The position numbers and the translations under genes are program-made. This document shows, one piece after another, positions 47,594 through 56,799 of a DNA stretch of 64,000 bases. Position 1 is the first letter of the stretch; the number at the start of each line of letters is the position of its first letter. This stretch comes from Bacteroidota bacterium (GTDB lineage Bacteria; Bacteroidota; Bacteroidia; NORP154), in contig JACZWC010000024.1 of NCBI GenBank assembly GCA_022572355.1, forward strand, positions 1 through 64,000. Reading direction: 5' to 3'. Below the pieces are notes generated by a model, which searched no databases, was not told where the DNA came from, and saw nothing but the letters and a program-made list of their open reading frames with translations.

Positions 47594-48859
47594 TTATTTT
47601 ATGTTGTATTCCTTAATTTTTCGATACAATGTTCGCTCAGAAATACCCAACTCGTTGGCCGCACTTTTATTGCTCTTGTGCTTCACCAATGCCTTTTGAA
47701 TGAGCTTTATTTCCATATCCTGGATTGACAGGGATTCTTCAATGATTTCCTCCACTTCCTGCATTTCTTCCAGGCTCTCATTTGAAGATGATTTGTCTTC
47801 CATAACTGGAGTCACCTGCTGAAATTCCTCCGGTCGCAATATATCGGCTGAAGATGCTTCAGAATCACTTGCTTTGATCATATCCTTCAGAATTTCTTGT
47901 CCTTCTTGAGAAATGCTCTTTGAACCACCCCTGTCATGAAGTATTCCATATACAAGCTTCTTGAGATCCGTAACATCATTTTTCATTTCGAAAAGGATCT
48001 TATAAAGTATTTCACGATCAGAAAGATTTCCTGATTCGGCAGTGTTTTTGCTGAATAAGATAGGTAGGTTGTCACCCCGGTTTTCGGGAAGGTATTTCAG
48101 CAATACATCTTTACTTATGTTTCTGTTTTCTTCTATAACCGAAATCTGTTCAGCAATATTTTTGATTTGTCGAACATTACCCGGCCATTTATAGGCGATT
48201 AGAATGCTTTGAGCTTCTTCATTCAGCTTTATAGTTGGCATTCGGTATTTATCCGCAAAATCAGCAGCAAATTTTCTGAAGAACAGGTGAATATCTTCTT
48301 TTCTGTCACGCAGTGGTGGCAAATTAATAGGTACTGTATTTAACCTATAGTACAGATCTTCCCGAAATTTTTCACGGCTGATTGCTTCCGGAATCTCTAC
48401 GTTGGTCGCAGCAACAATTCGTACGTCAGTCTTTTGAACTTTTGATGAACCAACTTTTATGTATTCACCGGTTTCAAGTACGCGCAACAATCGCACTTGC
48501 GTTTGTAACGGAAGCTCCGCGACTTCATCCAAAAAGATGGTTCCTCCATTGGCGACTTCAAAATATCCTTTTCGAGCCTCATGTGCCCCTGTAAATGATC
48601 CTTTCTCATGTCCAAAAAGTTCCGAGTCAATGGTCCCTTCTGGAATGGCACCACAATTAACGGCAATGTATTCGCCGTGCTTTCTTGCACTAAGCTGATG
48701 AATAATCTGTGGGAATACCTCTTTTCCTACACCGCTCTCACCTGATACTAACACAGAAATATCAGTAGGAGCCACTTGCATGGCGGTGTCTATTGCCCGA
48801 TCGAGAAGTGGCGATGTTCCCAATATCGAAAATCGTTGCTTTATCTGTTGAATGGTCAT
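47594..48859 (-). CDS. Sigma54-interacting AAA+ transcriptional activator, no receiver domain
   Basis: This 421-residue bacterial enhancer-binding protein starts directly with the AAA+ domain: Walker A GESGVGKE (about residue 40), a GAFTGA-equivalent loop reading GSFTGA (about residue 90), Walker B GGTIFLDEVAELPL, and the arginine-finger region FREDLYYRLNTVPI. The C-terminal 45 residues form a Fis-type helix-turn-helix (ALVKHKSNKSAANELGISER). An acidic spacer of about 100 residues lies between. It lacks an N-terminal receiver or ligand-binding domain, so it is probably regulated by level or by a partner. The operon context (miaB, lptE, secG) is conserved in Bacteroidota. Confidence 0.92.
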   Translation of the reverse strand: MTIQQIKQRFSILGTSPLLDRAIDTAMQVAPTDISVLVSGESGVGKEVFPQIIHQLSARKHGEYIAVNCGAIPEGTIDSELFGHEKGSFTGAHEARKGYFEVANGGTIFLDEVAELPLQTQVRLLRVLETGEYIKVGSSKVQKTDVRIVAATNVEIPEAISREKFREDLYYRLNTVPINLPPLRDRKEDIHLFFRKFAADFADKYRMPTIKLNEEAQSILIAYKWPGNVRQIKNIAEQISVIEENRNISKDVLLKYLPENRGDNLPILFSKNTAESGNLSDREILYKILFEMKNDVTDLKKLVYGILHDRGGSKSISQEGQEILKDMIKASDSEASSADILRPEEFQQVTPVMEDKSSSNESLEEMQEVEEIIEESLSIQDMEIKLIQKALVKHKSNKSAANELGISERTLYRKIKEYNIK

Positions 48860-48872
48860 ATCTCCTTCATAC

Positions 48873-50309
48873 TTATATTACTTCTCCAAGTAGTGTTGCA
48901 GAAGTGCAATCCTTTATTTTTACTTCTATATATTGTCCAGGCTTCAGATCACCTTTGGCAAATACAACTACATTGTTCTGCGAGTTGCGGCCGTAAAACT
49001 CCTTTTCTGACTTCTTTGAAGTTCCTTCTATCAACACCTTGTAAACCTTTCCCACATGGTTCAGATTAGCTTCATGTGAGTGCTTTTGCTGTAAGTCAAT
49101 TATCTCTGTTAATCTCGCCTTTTTACTCTTTTCATCAACATTATCTGTCATTTTTCTCGCAGCTTGCGTATTTGGCCGTTCCGAGTATTTGAACATATAA
49201 GCAAAATCGTATCTAACGAGCTCCATCAGCGACAAAGTTTCTTTGTGGTTCTGCTCAGATTCGTTACAAAATCCGGTGATAAAATCAGAAGATATTCCAC
49301 ATCCTGGAATTATATTTCGAATAGACTTTATCCTGTCCAAATACCATTCTCTGTTATACCCTCTATTCATGTTATGCAATACCTCCGAGCTTCCTGATTG
49401 TACAGGTAAATGGATATAATCACAGATATTTTCGTGTTTCGCCATCATGTGCAGTACATCATCAGTCATGTCCTTGGGATGAGAAGTTGAAAAACGCACC
49501 CTGAGATCTTTGTTTACATTGGCTACTTTCTCCAATAATTGTGCAAAGCTTATGCTTTGTAATTGATCATGTGATGATAGATTCTTGAATTCCTTTTTGA
49601 GTCCACCTCCGTACCAGAGATATGAGTCGACATTTTGTCCCAATAAAGTCACTTCTCTAAATCCGTCCTTAAATAGCTGTTTCGCCTCGCTGATAATGGT
49701 TTCAGGATCCCTGCTACGCTCTCTACCCCTGGTAAAGGGCACCACGCAAAATGAACACATGTTATCACAGCCTCTCATTATTGAGATGAATGCGGTAATA
49801 CCGTTTTTACTTAGCCTTACCGGGCTAATATCAGCATAGGTTTCCTCTTTTGAGAGTATTACGTTCACAGCTTTTCTACCGTCCTCAACCTGGCTTAGTA
49901 AATTAGGAAGATCCCTATATGAATCTGGCCCTGCTACAATGTCAACCAGCTTTTCTTCTTCTAATAATTTGGATTTAAGCCGTTCTGCCATGCAGCCCAA
50001 GACGCCAATTACGACTCCAGGATTTTTCTTTTTGATTGCGTTATACTCCTTTAACCTGTTTCTAACCTTGGTTTCTGCGTTTTCCCTGATGGAGCATGTA
50101 TTTACGAAGATCAACTCCGCTTCCTTGTAGTTATCTGTAATAGAGTATCCCTCCTCCTTCATTATTGACGCAACGATCTCACTATCTGAGAAGTTCATCT
50201 GGCAACCATAGCTCTCCAGGTACATTTTCTTCGATCCTTTAACGCTTTTATCAGGACTTAGCGCTTGCCCCTGGATCGCTTCATCCAACACCATCTCGTC
50301 GTTTTTCAT
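48873..50309 (-). CDS. miaB: tRNA-2-methylthio-N6-dimethylallyladenosine synthase MiaB
   Basis: This 478-residue radical-SAM methylthiotransferase adds the 2-methylthio group to i6A37 of tRNAs. The N-terminal UPF0004 domain starts YLESYGCQMNFSDSEIV and binds the auxiliary cluster. The radical-SAM cluster motif is GCDNMCSFCVVPFTRGRERS (about residue 182). A C-terminal TRAM domain ends the protein. It is the first gene of the minus-strand operon and is divergent from topA across 322 bp. Confidence 0.95.
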   Translation of the reverse strand: MKNDEMVLDEAIQGQALSPDKSVKGSKKMYLESYGCQMNFSDSEIVASIMKEEGYSITDNYKEAELIFVNTCSIRENAETKVRNRLKEYNAIKKKNPGVVIGVLGCMAERLKSKLLEEEKLVDIVAGPDSYRDLPNLLSQVEDGRKAVNVILSKEETYADISPVRLSKNGITAFISIMRGCDNMCSFCVVPFTRGRERSRDPETIISEAKQLFKDGFREVTLLGQNVDSYLWYGGGLKKEFKNLSSHDQLQSISFAQLLEKVANVNKDLRVRFSTSHPKDMTDDVLHMMAKHENICDYIHLPVQSGSSEVLHNMNRGYNREWYLDRIKSIRNIIPGCGISSDFITGFCNESEQNHKETLSLMELVRYDFAYMFKYSERPNTQAARKMTDNVDEKSKKARLTEIIDLQQKHSHEANLNHVGKVYKVLIEGTSKKSEKEFYGRNSQNNVVVFAKGDLKPGQYIEVKIKDCTSATLLGEVI

Positions 50310-50631
50310 GATTAGACTTTAGTAAATAGGAGCACAAAGTTATAAAAAATGCAATTATGACAAAATGGCACAATTGGCTGTTTAACTACAAATCTATATG
50401 CTTATCACATTCGTCGTTTTTTTTAACGCATTCAAATAATAATTTGGAAAATAGACCACGATTTCATTTTCTTTGCACTCTTCATTTTGAATGTGGGGAG
50501 TTGGATTCTCCAGGATTTGGTTGAATCCTTATCAGAATGTGTTGATAGAACAAAGCAGAATATTGCCGAATAGCAAAAAATAACCTTATTGATTCAATTA
50601 CGTTAAACGGCAATGCTTTCAACAAATAACT
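50310..50631. promoter_or_regulatory. Divergent intergenic region between miaB and topA
   Basis: This 322-bp region has no supported gene. It should hold promoters for miaB (left) and topA (right). One candidate for topA is ttg at 50444-50446 with tttctttg at 50468-50475, one base off the Bacteroidota TAnnTTTG -7 element, at 21-bp spacing. That would leave an untranslated leader of about 150 bases, in which the words ggattc and gaatcc can pair. The evidence is only the consensus match. Confidence 0.35.
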
Positions 50632-52974
50632 ATGGAAAAGAACTTGGTAATCGTTGAGTCTCCGGCAAAAGCAAAAACCATTGAGGGATTTTTGGGTGAG
50701 GGGTTTGTGGTAAAGTCTTGTTTCGGGCATGTGAGGGATTTGCTAACAAAAGAGTTGTCTGTTGATACAGAAAACAATTTTGTTCCGAAATATGAAATTC
50801 CGGAGGACAAGAAAAAAGTTATTGATGAATTAAAAAAGTACGCTGATAATGCTGAAACTGTTTGGCTCGCAACGGATGAGGATCGTGAGGGAGAGGCAAT
50901 ATCATGGCATTTAATTGAGGCATTGAAGCTGGATGAAAGTAAGGTTAAACGAATTGTGTTTCATGAAATTACAAAGTCAGCCATATTAAGGGCTATCGAA
51001 AACCCTCGCGGTATTGATAAGAATTTGGTGGATGCGCAGCAGGCCAGACGCGTATTGGATAGGTTGGTTGGCTATGAGCTTTCTCCAATTCTTTGGAAGA
51101 AAGTCAAACCGTCGCTTTCTGCAGGAAGAGTGCAGTCGGTTGCTGTAAGATTAATCGTCGAACGAGAACGAGAAATCAATGCATTTCAAAATGAATCTTT
51201 TTACAAAGTAGTTGCTGAATTTGCGGTGCCGGAAGGTGATAGGATTACACCAATGCGGGCCAATTTATCGGAAAGATTTAAGTCAGAAAGTGAAGCACAT
51301 GAATTTTTAATTAAATGTCAGGGCGCGAGTTTCAGTATAAAAAATCTTGAAGTAAAACCCTCAAAGAAATCGCCATCAGCTCCGTTTACCACTTCCACAC
51401 TTCAGCAGGAAGCCAGTCGAAAATTGGGATATTCTGTTGCCCAAACAATGGTTGTTGCTCAAAAATTATATGAGGCTGGAAAAATATCTTATATGAGAAC
51501 GGACTCGGTAAATTTATCTGACACCGCCAGCGAGGCCGCGCGGAAAGAGATACAAAATTCCTATGGTGATCAATATGTTAATATCCAGAAATACCAAACA
51601 AAATCGAAGGGGGCACAGGAAGCACACGAAGCCATTCGTCCAACCTTTTTGGACCAGCATACGGCAGGTGGAGACAGTTCTGAGCGAAGGCTTTATGAGT
51701 TGATTTGGAAAAGAACTATTGCATCTCAAATGAGTGATGCACAGTTGGAGAAAACGGTAGTTACCATCGACGTTTCTACAGCTGAAGAGGACTTTATTGC
51801 AAATGGCGAAGTCGTGAAGTTTGATGGTTTTCTGAAAGTGTATTTCGAGTTTACTGACGAAAGTAGGTCAGACACAAACGGAGAGAGTGCAAAAGCTGAA
51901 AAGCCATTGTTACCGCAGGTTGCATTGAATCAAGATCTGAATGTAAGTGAAATTAGTGCAACAGAACGTTTTACAAAGCATCCCGCCAGGTTTACGGAAG
52001 CAAGCCTTGTGAGAAAACTGGAAGAGCTTGGCATAGGACGGCCTTCTACATTTGCGCCAACAATTTCGACTATACAGAAAAGGGAGTATGTTGCCAGGGA
52101 AGACCGGGATGGGGAGGTGAGAGATTATATACTCTTGCAATTGAGAAATGGCGTAATTGAAAGGGCGGTCAGACAAGAGACTACTGGTGTGGAGCGTGCA
52201 AAACTGTTTCCTTCGGACATAGGTATGGTTGTGAATGACTTCCTGATCGAGCATTTTGAAAAAATAATGGATTACAACTTTACTGCAAACGTCGAATTAG
52301 AATTTGATGCAATTGCCCGAGGACAGAAGCAGTGGAATCAAATGATTAATGAATTCTATGGACCATTTCACAACAGTGTGAAGATCACTGAAGAAACTTC
52401 CGAAAAAGCATCAGGTGAGAGGATGTTGGGAAATGATCCTGAAACCGGTAAACCGGTAATTACAAGAATTGGTAGATATGGCCCAATTATACAAATTGGC
52501 GCTCGAGATGATGAGGAAAAACCGAGATTTGCGAGTTTGAGAAAAAATCAATCCATTGAGTCAATCACGTTTGAAGAAGCAATGGATTTGTTTAAACTGC
52601 CCAGAACTGTTGGGAGTTATGAAGAAAAAGAGATTATTGCCGCAATTGGAAAGTTCGGGCCTTACGTTAGGCATGATGACAAGTTCTACTCTATAAAAGA
52701 AGATGATCCAATGGAAATTGGTGAAGCGAGGGCTATTGAAGTGATCGAGGCAAAGCGAAAAGTCGACCGCGAGCGAGTTGTGAAAACATTCGAAGAGAAT
52801 AAAGATGTTCAGGTGCTCAAGGGTCGTTATGGCATCTATATTTCCATTGGCAAGGACAACTACAAAATACCCAAGGACAAAGAGCCGCGGGATCTAACTC
52901 TTGAAGAATGTTTGGAAATTGCTGCGAATGCACCCGCCAAGAAAAAAAGAGGGTTCACAAAAAAGAAAAGCTAA
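50632..52974 (+). CDS. topA: DNA topoisomerase I
   Basis: This 780-residue type IA topoisomerase relaxes negative supercoils. The TOPRIM domain begins KNLVIVESPAKAKTIEGFLG and holds ATDEDREGEAISWHL (about residue 83). The catalytic tyrosine lies in ISYMRTDSVNLS (about residue 288). The C-terminal part has topoisomerase C-terminal repeats (GRYGPIIQIG, GKFGPYVRHD, GRYGIYISIG) and a basic tail instead of the zinc fingers of E. coli TopA, as in most Bacteroidota. It ends one base before the next gene. Confidence 0.96.
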   Translation: MEKNLVIVESPAKAKTIEGFLGEGFVVKSCFGHVRDLLTKELSVDTENNFVPKYEIPEDKKKVIDELKKYADNAETVWLATDEDREGEAISWHLIEALKLDESKVKRIVFHEITKSAILRAIENPRGIDKNLVDAQQARRVLDRLVGYELSPILWKKVKPSLSAGRVQSVAVRLIVEREREINAFQNESFYKVVAEFAVPEGDRITPMRANLSERFKSESEAHEFLIKCQGASFSIKNLEVKPSKKSPSAPFTTSTLQQEASRKLGYSVAQTMVVAQKLYEAGKISYMRTDSVNLSDTASEAARKEIQNSYGDQYVNIQKYQTKSKGAQEAHEAIRPTFLDQHTAGGDSSERRLYELIWKRTIASQMSDAQLEKTVVTIDVSTAEEDFIANGEVVKFDGFLKVYFEFTDESRSDTNGESAKAEKPLLPQVALNQDLNVSEISATERFTKHPARFTEASLVRKLEELGIGRPSTFAPTISTIQKREYVAREDRDGEVRDYILLQLRNGVIERAVRQETTGVERAKLFPSDIGMVVNDFLIEHFEKIMDYNFTANVELEFDAIARGQKQWNQMINEFYGPFHNSVKITEETSEKASGERMLGNDPETGKPVITRIGRYGPIIQIGARDDEEKPRFASLRKNQSIESITFEEAMDLFKLPRTVGSYEEKEIIAAIGKFGPYVRHDDKFYSIKEDDPMEIGEARAIEVIEAKRKVDRERVVKTFEENKDVQVLKGRYGIYISIGKDNYKIPKDKEPRDLTLEECLEIAANAPAKKKRGFTKKKS

Positions 52975-54150
52975 ATGGACATCTCACTCTATTTTGAACC
53001 AATAGACACCTCAAATTTCGATAACAAAGAAGATTATTTACCGACCAGTTTAGGAGAAATCATAAGCGTTTATGCCATCGACTCTTCCTTTCCGGATTTA
53101 AAAGATACTGACATCGCGATTATCGGCGTAAAAGAAGATCGAAATGCTGTCAATAACGAGGGCTGTGCCGACGGCCCTGATTATGTTCGGAACAAGCTTT
53201 ATCAACTCTATCAGGGCGCATTTAAGGCCAGGATTACCGACCTGGGTAATATTGTCAAGGGAGATAAAATAGAAGACACCTATTTTGCACTTAGTACGGT
53301 CATCGGTGAATTGTTAAAGGAGGACATTGTGCCAGTAATCATCGGTGGCAGCCAGGATCTCACTTACGCCAATTATACGGCTTATGAAAATGTAAAGCAG
53401 ACCATTAACATGGCTGTTGTAGGTTCAACTTTCGCTTTGGGAACAGCAGGGCAGGAGCTCGATTCCAATTCGTTTTTGAGCAAGATTATTCTGCATCAGC
53501 CAAATTATTTATTCAATTACAGCAATATCGGGTACCAGAGTTATTTGGTTGACCAGAACGCGTTGGATTTGATGAATAAGCTATATTTCGATGTTTACAG
53601 ATTGGGATATGTGCAAAACAACCTTCAGGAGGTTGAGCCAATAGTTCGAAATGCTGATGTCTTGAGCTTCGATATTTCGTCTATTAGGCAGTCAGACGCA
53701 CCTGGAAACAAAAATACATCCCCAAACGGTTTTTACGGAGAAGAAGCGTGTCAGATAATGCGTTATGCAGGCATGAGCGATAAACTCACTACGGTGGGGA
53801 TTTATGATTTCAACCCCGACTTTGATCACCACCACCAGACAGCACATCTTATTGCTCAGATGATATGGTATTTTGTGGAGGGATTTTATAACCGTAAACA
53901 GGACTATCCAGTGGGTGATAAATCAAAATACACGAAATACAGGGCAATTATAAAAGATGGAAACCACGAAATACAATTTTATAGGAGCAATAAGAGCGAC
54001 AGGTGGTGGATGAATGTTCCATATCCGGCAAATGAAAAGGTCAAGTATGAACGACACCACCTGATTCCATGTTCCTATCAGGATTACGAGATGGCCCTGA
54101 AAGACGAAGTTCCCGATCGATGGCTGCAGGCTTATAAAAAGCTTAGTTAG
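52975..54150 (+). CDS. Ureohydrolase (arginase/formimidoylglutamase)-fold protein with degenerate metal site
   Basis: This 391-residue protein has the ureohydrolase fold, visible from the order AIIGVKEDRNAVNNEGCADG, then VPVIIGGSQDLTYANY, INMAVVGSTFAL, VLSFDISSIRQSDAPG, and VGIYDFNPDFDHHHQTAHL. In active members these places read GGDHS, DAHxD and SFDxDxxDP and hold two manganese ions. Here the GGDH histidine is Gln, the DAHxD segment reads VGSTF, and the second Asp of SFDxD is Ser, so most ligands are missing and hydrolase activity is unlikely. It starts immediately after the topA stop and precedes porP/sprF, gldK, gldL, gldM and gldN. Automatic pipelines often call such proteins formimidoylglutamase; I would not accept the activity. 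Confidence 0.8.
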   Translation: MDISLYFEPIDTSNFDNKEDYLPTSLGEIISVYAIDSSFPDLKDTDIAIIGVKEDRNAVNNEGCADGPDYVRNKLYQLYQGAFKARITDLGNIVKGDKIEDTYFALSTVIGELLKEDIVPVIIGGSQDLTYANYTAYENVKQTINMAVVGSTFALGTAGQELDSNSFLSKIILHQPNYLFNYSNIGYQSYLVDQNALDLMNKLYFDVYRLGYVQNNLQEVEPIVRNADVLSFDISSIRQSDAPGNKNTSPNGFYGEEACQIMRYAGMSDKLTTVGIYDFNPDFDHHHQTAHLIAQMIWYFVEGFYNRKQDYPVGDKSKYTKYRAIIKDGNHEIQFYRSNKSDRWWMNVPYPANEKVKYERHHLIPCSYQDYEMALKDEVPDRWLQAYKKLS

Positions 54151-54343
54151 AATTACACCGTGACCTGATTAAATTGCTCAAAATAGCCTCTTGGGATTGA
54201 GCATTGGAACAATTTGACACAAAATTTCGTTTATAGCTTAGTTGTAGAGGGAAACCGGACTAAAGTTGTTGATGAGAAGTGTTAAAACTTTCGTATAGCT
54301 ATAACAAATAATTATACCTATTTTAGCGTTTTAATTCCAGATC

Positions 54344-55288
54344 ATGGTAGGGTTTATTAAGCGGTTTATTATAGTAATCTTCGTAGTTACTCCAATGTTG
54401 GGCGTTGCCCAGCAGGAGCCGCAGTTTAGTCAAAATATGTTCAACATTTTGCCTGTCAATCCTGGTATCGCCGGAATGAACGATGCGATTTGCGCTAATA
54501 TTTTGTACCGAAACCAGTGGACTGGCTTTGTAGGAGCTCCAAAGACGGGATTGTTGAATATTGATGCCCCAATTAAGTTTCCTCTTTTTGGAGGATTGGG
54601 GGTGGGGATAACACTTTGGAATGATAAAATTGGACTTGCTGAAACCTTTGGCGCCAAGCTGGCTCTGTCGTTCCGCTTCAACGTTGGCCCCGGACAGTTG
54701 GGTGTTGGTTTGCAAGCTGGATTTTTAAATCAATCGCTTGATGTTGATAAGTTCAATCCATTCGTTAGCGATGGTTCAGATGAGTCCATTCCAACTACGG
54801 GTGATAATGCAAGTGCGGGTACGTTTGGCATAGGTGTCATGTATAAAACAGATATGTTTTATGCCGGTGTATCTTCGACACAATTAACAGAATCAACTTT
54901 AAAATATGGAGGCATGGAATACAATCTCAAGCGCCACATTTACGTCACAGCGGGCCTTGCTAAGAGATTGAATTCAACTTTGGAGATAAAACCTTCAATT
55001 TGGTACAACTACGATGGTGCTATTGCTCATCAAATTGATCTGAACGTACTGCTCATGTACAATAATCAGTTTTGGGGTGGCGTTTCATATAGGATCGTTG
55101 ATGTCGACGCGTTGGTGCCAATGATTGGGATTCAGTGGAACAACCTAAAGATTGGATACTCTTATGATATTATGTTGCAAAAGTTGAGGGGATTTAGCAC
55201 TGGAACTCACGAAATACTGATAGGTTATTGCTTCAAAGTAGCAGAAAAAGTAACCGCGCAGAGATATAGAAATGTCAGGTTTTTGTAA
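54344..55288 (+). CDS. Type IX secretion outer-membrane protein, PorP/SprF family
   Basis: This 314-residue beta-barrel protein has a signal peptide (about residues 5-21) ending before QQEPQFSQNMFNILPVNPGI. QFSQ-M-x-x-x-NP and the following GL-SYRNQW-like region (ILYRNQWTGFVGAPKT) are family hallmarks. PorP/SprF proteins help type B cargo adhesins reach or attach to the surface and often lie directly before gldK. The C-terminus (HEILIGYCFKVAEKV) fits a final strand. A gap of 193 bp precedes it and 85 bp follows. Several paralogues per genome are usual, so the exact name porP or sprF is not chosen. Confidence 0.9.
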   Translation: MVGFIKRFIIVIFVVTPMLGVAQQEPQFSQNMFNILPVNPGIAGMNDAICANILYRNQWTGFVGAPKTGLLNIDAPIKFPLFGGLGVGITLWNDKIGLAETFGAKLALSFRFNVGPGQLGVGLQAGFLNQSLDVDKFNPFVSDGSDESIPTTGDNASAGTFGIGVMYKTDMFYAGVSSTQLTESTLKYGGMEYNLKRHIYVTAGLAKRLNSTLEIKPSIWYNYDGAIAHQIDLNVLLMYNNQFWGGVSYRIVDVDALVPMIGIQWNNLKIGYSYDIMLQKLRGFSTGTHEILIGYCFKVAEKVTAQRYRNVRFL

Positions 55289-55373
55289 CCTTATGTTGGT
55301 AGCTAGCGTTATAGGGATTCATTTGAATTTTAAAAAGAATAAGTAAATTCACAACTTTAAACGGGAGATAGTC

Positions 55374-56675
55374 ATGAAAAAGAAATTTCTTTTTATATCA
55401 TTTATAGCCGTAATGGCTTGGGGATGTGGTGGCGGAGGTAGACAATCCGGTGAACTTTTAGGTGTTGCCGGTAGAGGACTATGGTATCAACCGGATCCTT
55501 ATGGAATGGTGTATCTTCCTATGGGAAGTTATCACATGGGTCCTAGTGATCAAGATGTTCCTTACACGCAGACAGCTCAGGCAAAGACGGTATCCGTACA
55601 GGCCTTTTACATGGACATAACGGAAATTACCAATAATGAATATCGTCAATTTGTTCGTTGGGTACGCGATTCACTGGCTAGAAGAATTCTAGGTGAAGAG
55701 GTAAGTGAAGACTACCTGATAATGGTGGATAACTACGATGAAGAAATTGATCCACCTCAGTTAAACTGGGATATTCCAATTGAATGGGAATCTGATGAGC
55801 AGCGTGAAGCGTTGGCACAGATGTTTTATCCGGATCACGAACGATTCTACCGAAGAAAGAGAATTGATACGCGCAAGCTCAACTTTGAATATTACTGGAT
55901 AGATCTGCGTCAGGCTGCTAAGAAAACAAATAGAGAGCAGGGTATGACAGACAGATCAGTGTTTATCATTAAAGATATCATTTCAGTTTATCCTGATACA
56001 TTGGCTTGGGTACACGATTATACTTATTCTTTTAATGAACCAATGACGAGAATGTACTTCTGGCACCCGGCATATGACAACTACCCTGTTGTTGGAATTA
56101 ACTGGAAACAGGCCAGGGCATTTAGTATATGGAGATCGGAGTTGATGAACAGCTACCTTTATAGGAATGGTGGAATTATGATCAACGATTTCAGGTTACC
56201 GACAGAATCAGAATGGGAGTATGCTGCCAGGGGTGGTTTGGATTTATCTCCATACCCTTGGGGTGGACCTTACATCAGAAATAGCAATGGTTGTTTCTTG
56301 GCTAACTTCAAGCCGATGCGTGGTAACTATATTGATGACGGTGGATTTCATACTGTTATTGTAACTTCCTATTCTCCTAACGAATTTGGCCTCTACTGTA
56401 TGTCTGGTAACGTTGCGGAATGGACGAGCAATGCATTTGATGAATCTGCATACAATTTCGCACATGACTTAAATCCAGATTACCTTTACGATGCTAAAGA
56501 TAGTGACCCACCTGCATTGAAGAGGAAGGTGATTCGTGGAGGTTCATGGAAGGATATTGGTTATTACTTACAAAACGGAACCAGAACCTACGAGTATCAG
56601 GATACTGCGAAGTGTTATATTGGGTTCAGGAATGTAATGACCTTTCTGGGAAGATCAAAGGGTGATAATATTTAA
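55374..56675 (+). CDS. gldK: Gliding/T9SS lipoprotein GldK
   Basis: This 433-residue lipoprotein has a signal ending in a lipobox (FISFIAVMAWGC) and a formylglycine-generating-enzyme-like (SUMF1) fold: MVYLPMGSYHMG, VSVQAFYMDITEITNNEYRQ, FRLPTESEWEYAARGG, GNVAEWTSNAF and VIRGGSWKD. With GldN it forms the ring under the outer membrane that surrounds the T9SS. A central acidic insertion (about residues 105-185) is typical of GldK rather than of the enzymes. It is followed by gldL after 124 bp. Confidence 0.94.
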   Translation: MKKKFLFISFIAVMAWGCGGGGRQSGELLGVAGRGLWYQPDPYGMVYLPMGSYHMGPSDQDVPYTQTAQAKTVSVQAFYMDITEITNNEYRQFVRWVRDSLARRILGEEVSEDYLIMVDNYDEEIDPPQLNWDIPIEWESDEQREALAQMFYPDHERFYRRKRIDTRKLNFEYYWIDLRQAAKKTNREQGMTDRSVFIIKDIISVYPDTLAWVHDYTYSFNEPMTRMYFWHPAYDNYPVVGINWKQARAFSIWRSELMNSYLYRNGGIMINDFRLPTESEWEYAARGGLDLSPYPWGGPYIRNSNGCFLANFKPMRGNYIDDGGFHTVIVTSYSPNEFGLYCMSGNVAEWTSNAFDESAYNFAHDLNPDYLYDAKDSDPPALKRKVIRGGSWKDIGYYLQNGTRTYEYQDTAKCYIGFRNVMTFLGRSKGDNI

Positions 56676-56799
56676 AATTCATCCGGTTTATCCACAAATT
56701 TTCGATAATATCCATTGGTTTTTAAGGACTTTTGATAGTTTTGTGAAACCTTGATACAGAATTAGTCAAATAAAATTGAAATTTAAATAGATTTAAGTT

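Noticed and set aside
52975..54150. Functional formimidoylglutamase
   Set aside because: Most of the metal ligands required by ureohydrolases are replaced.
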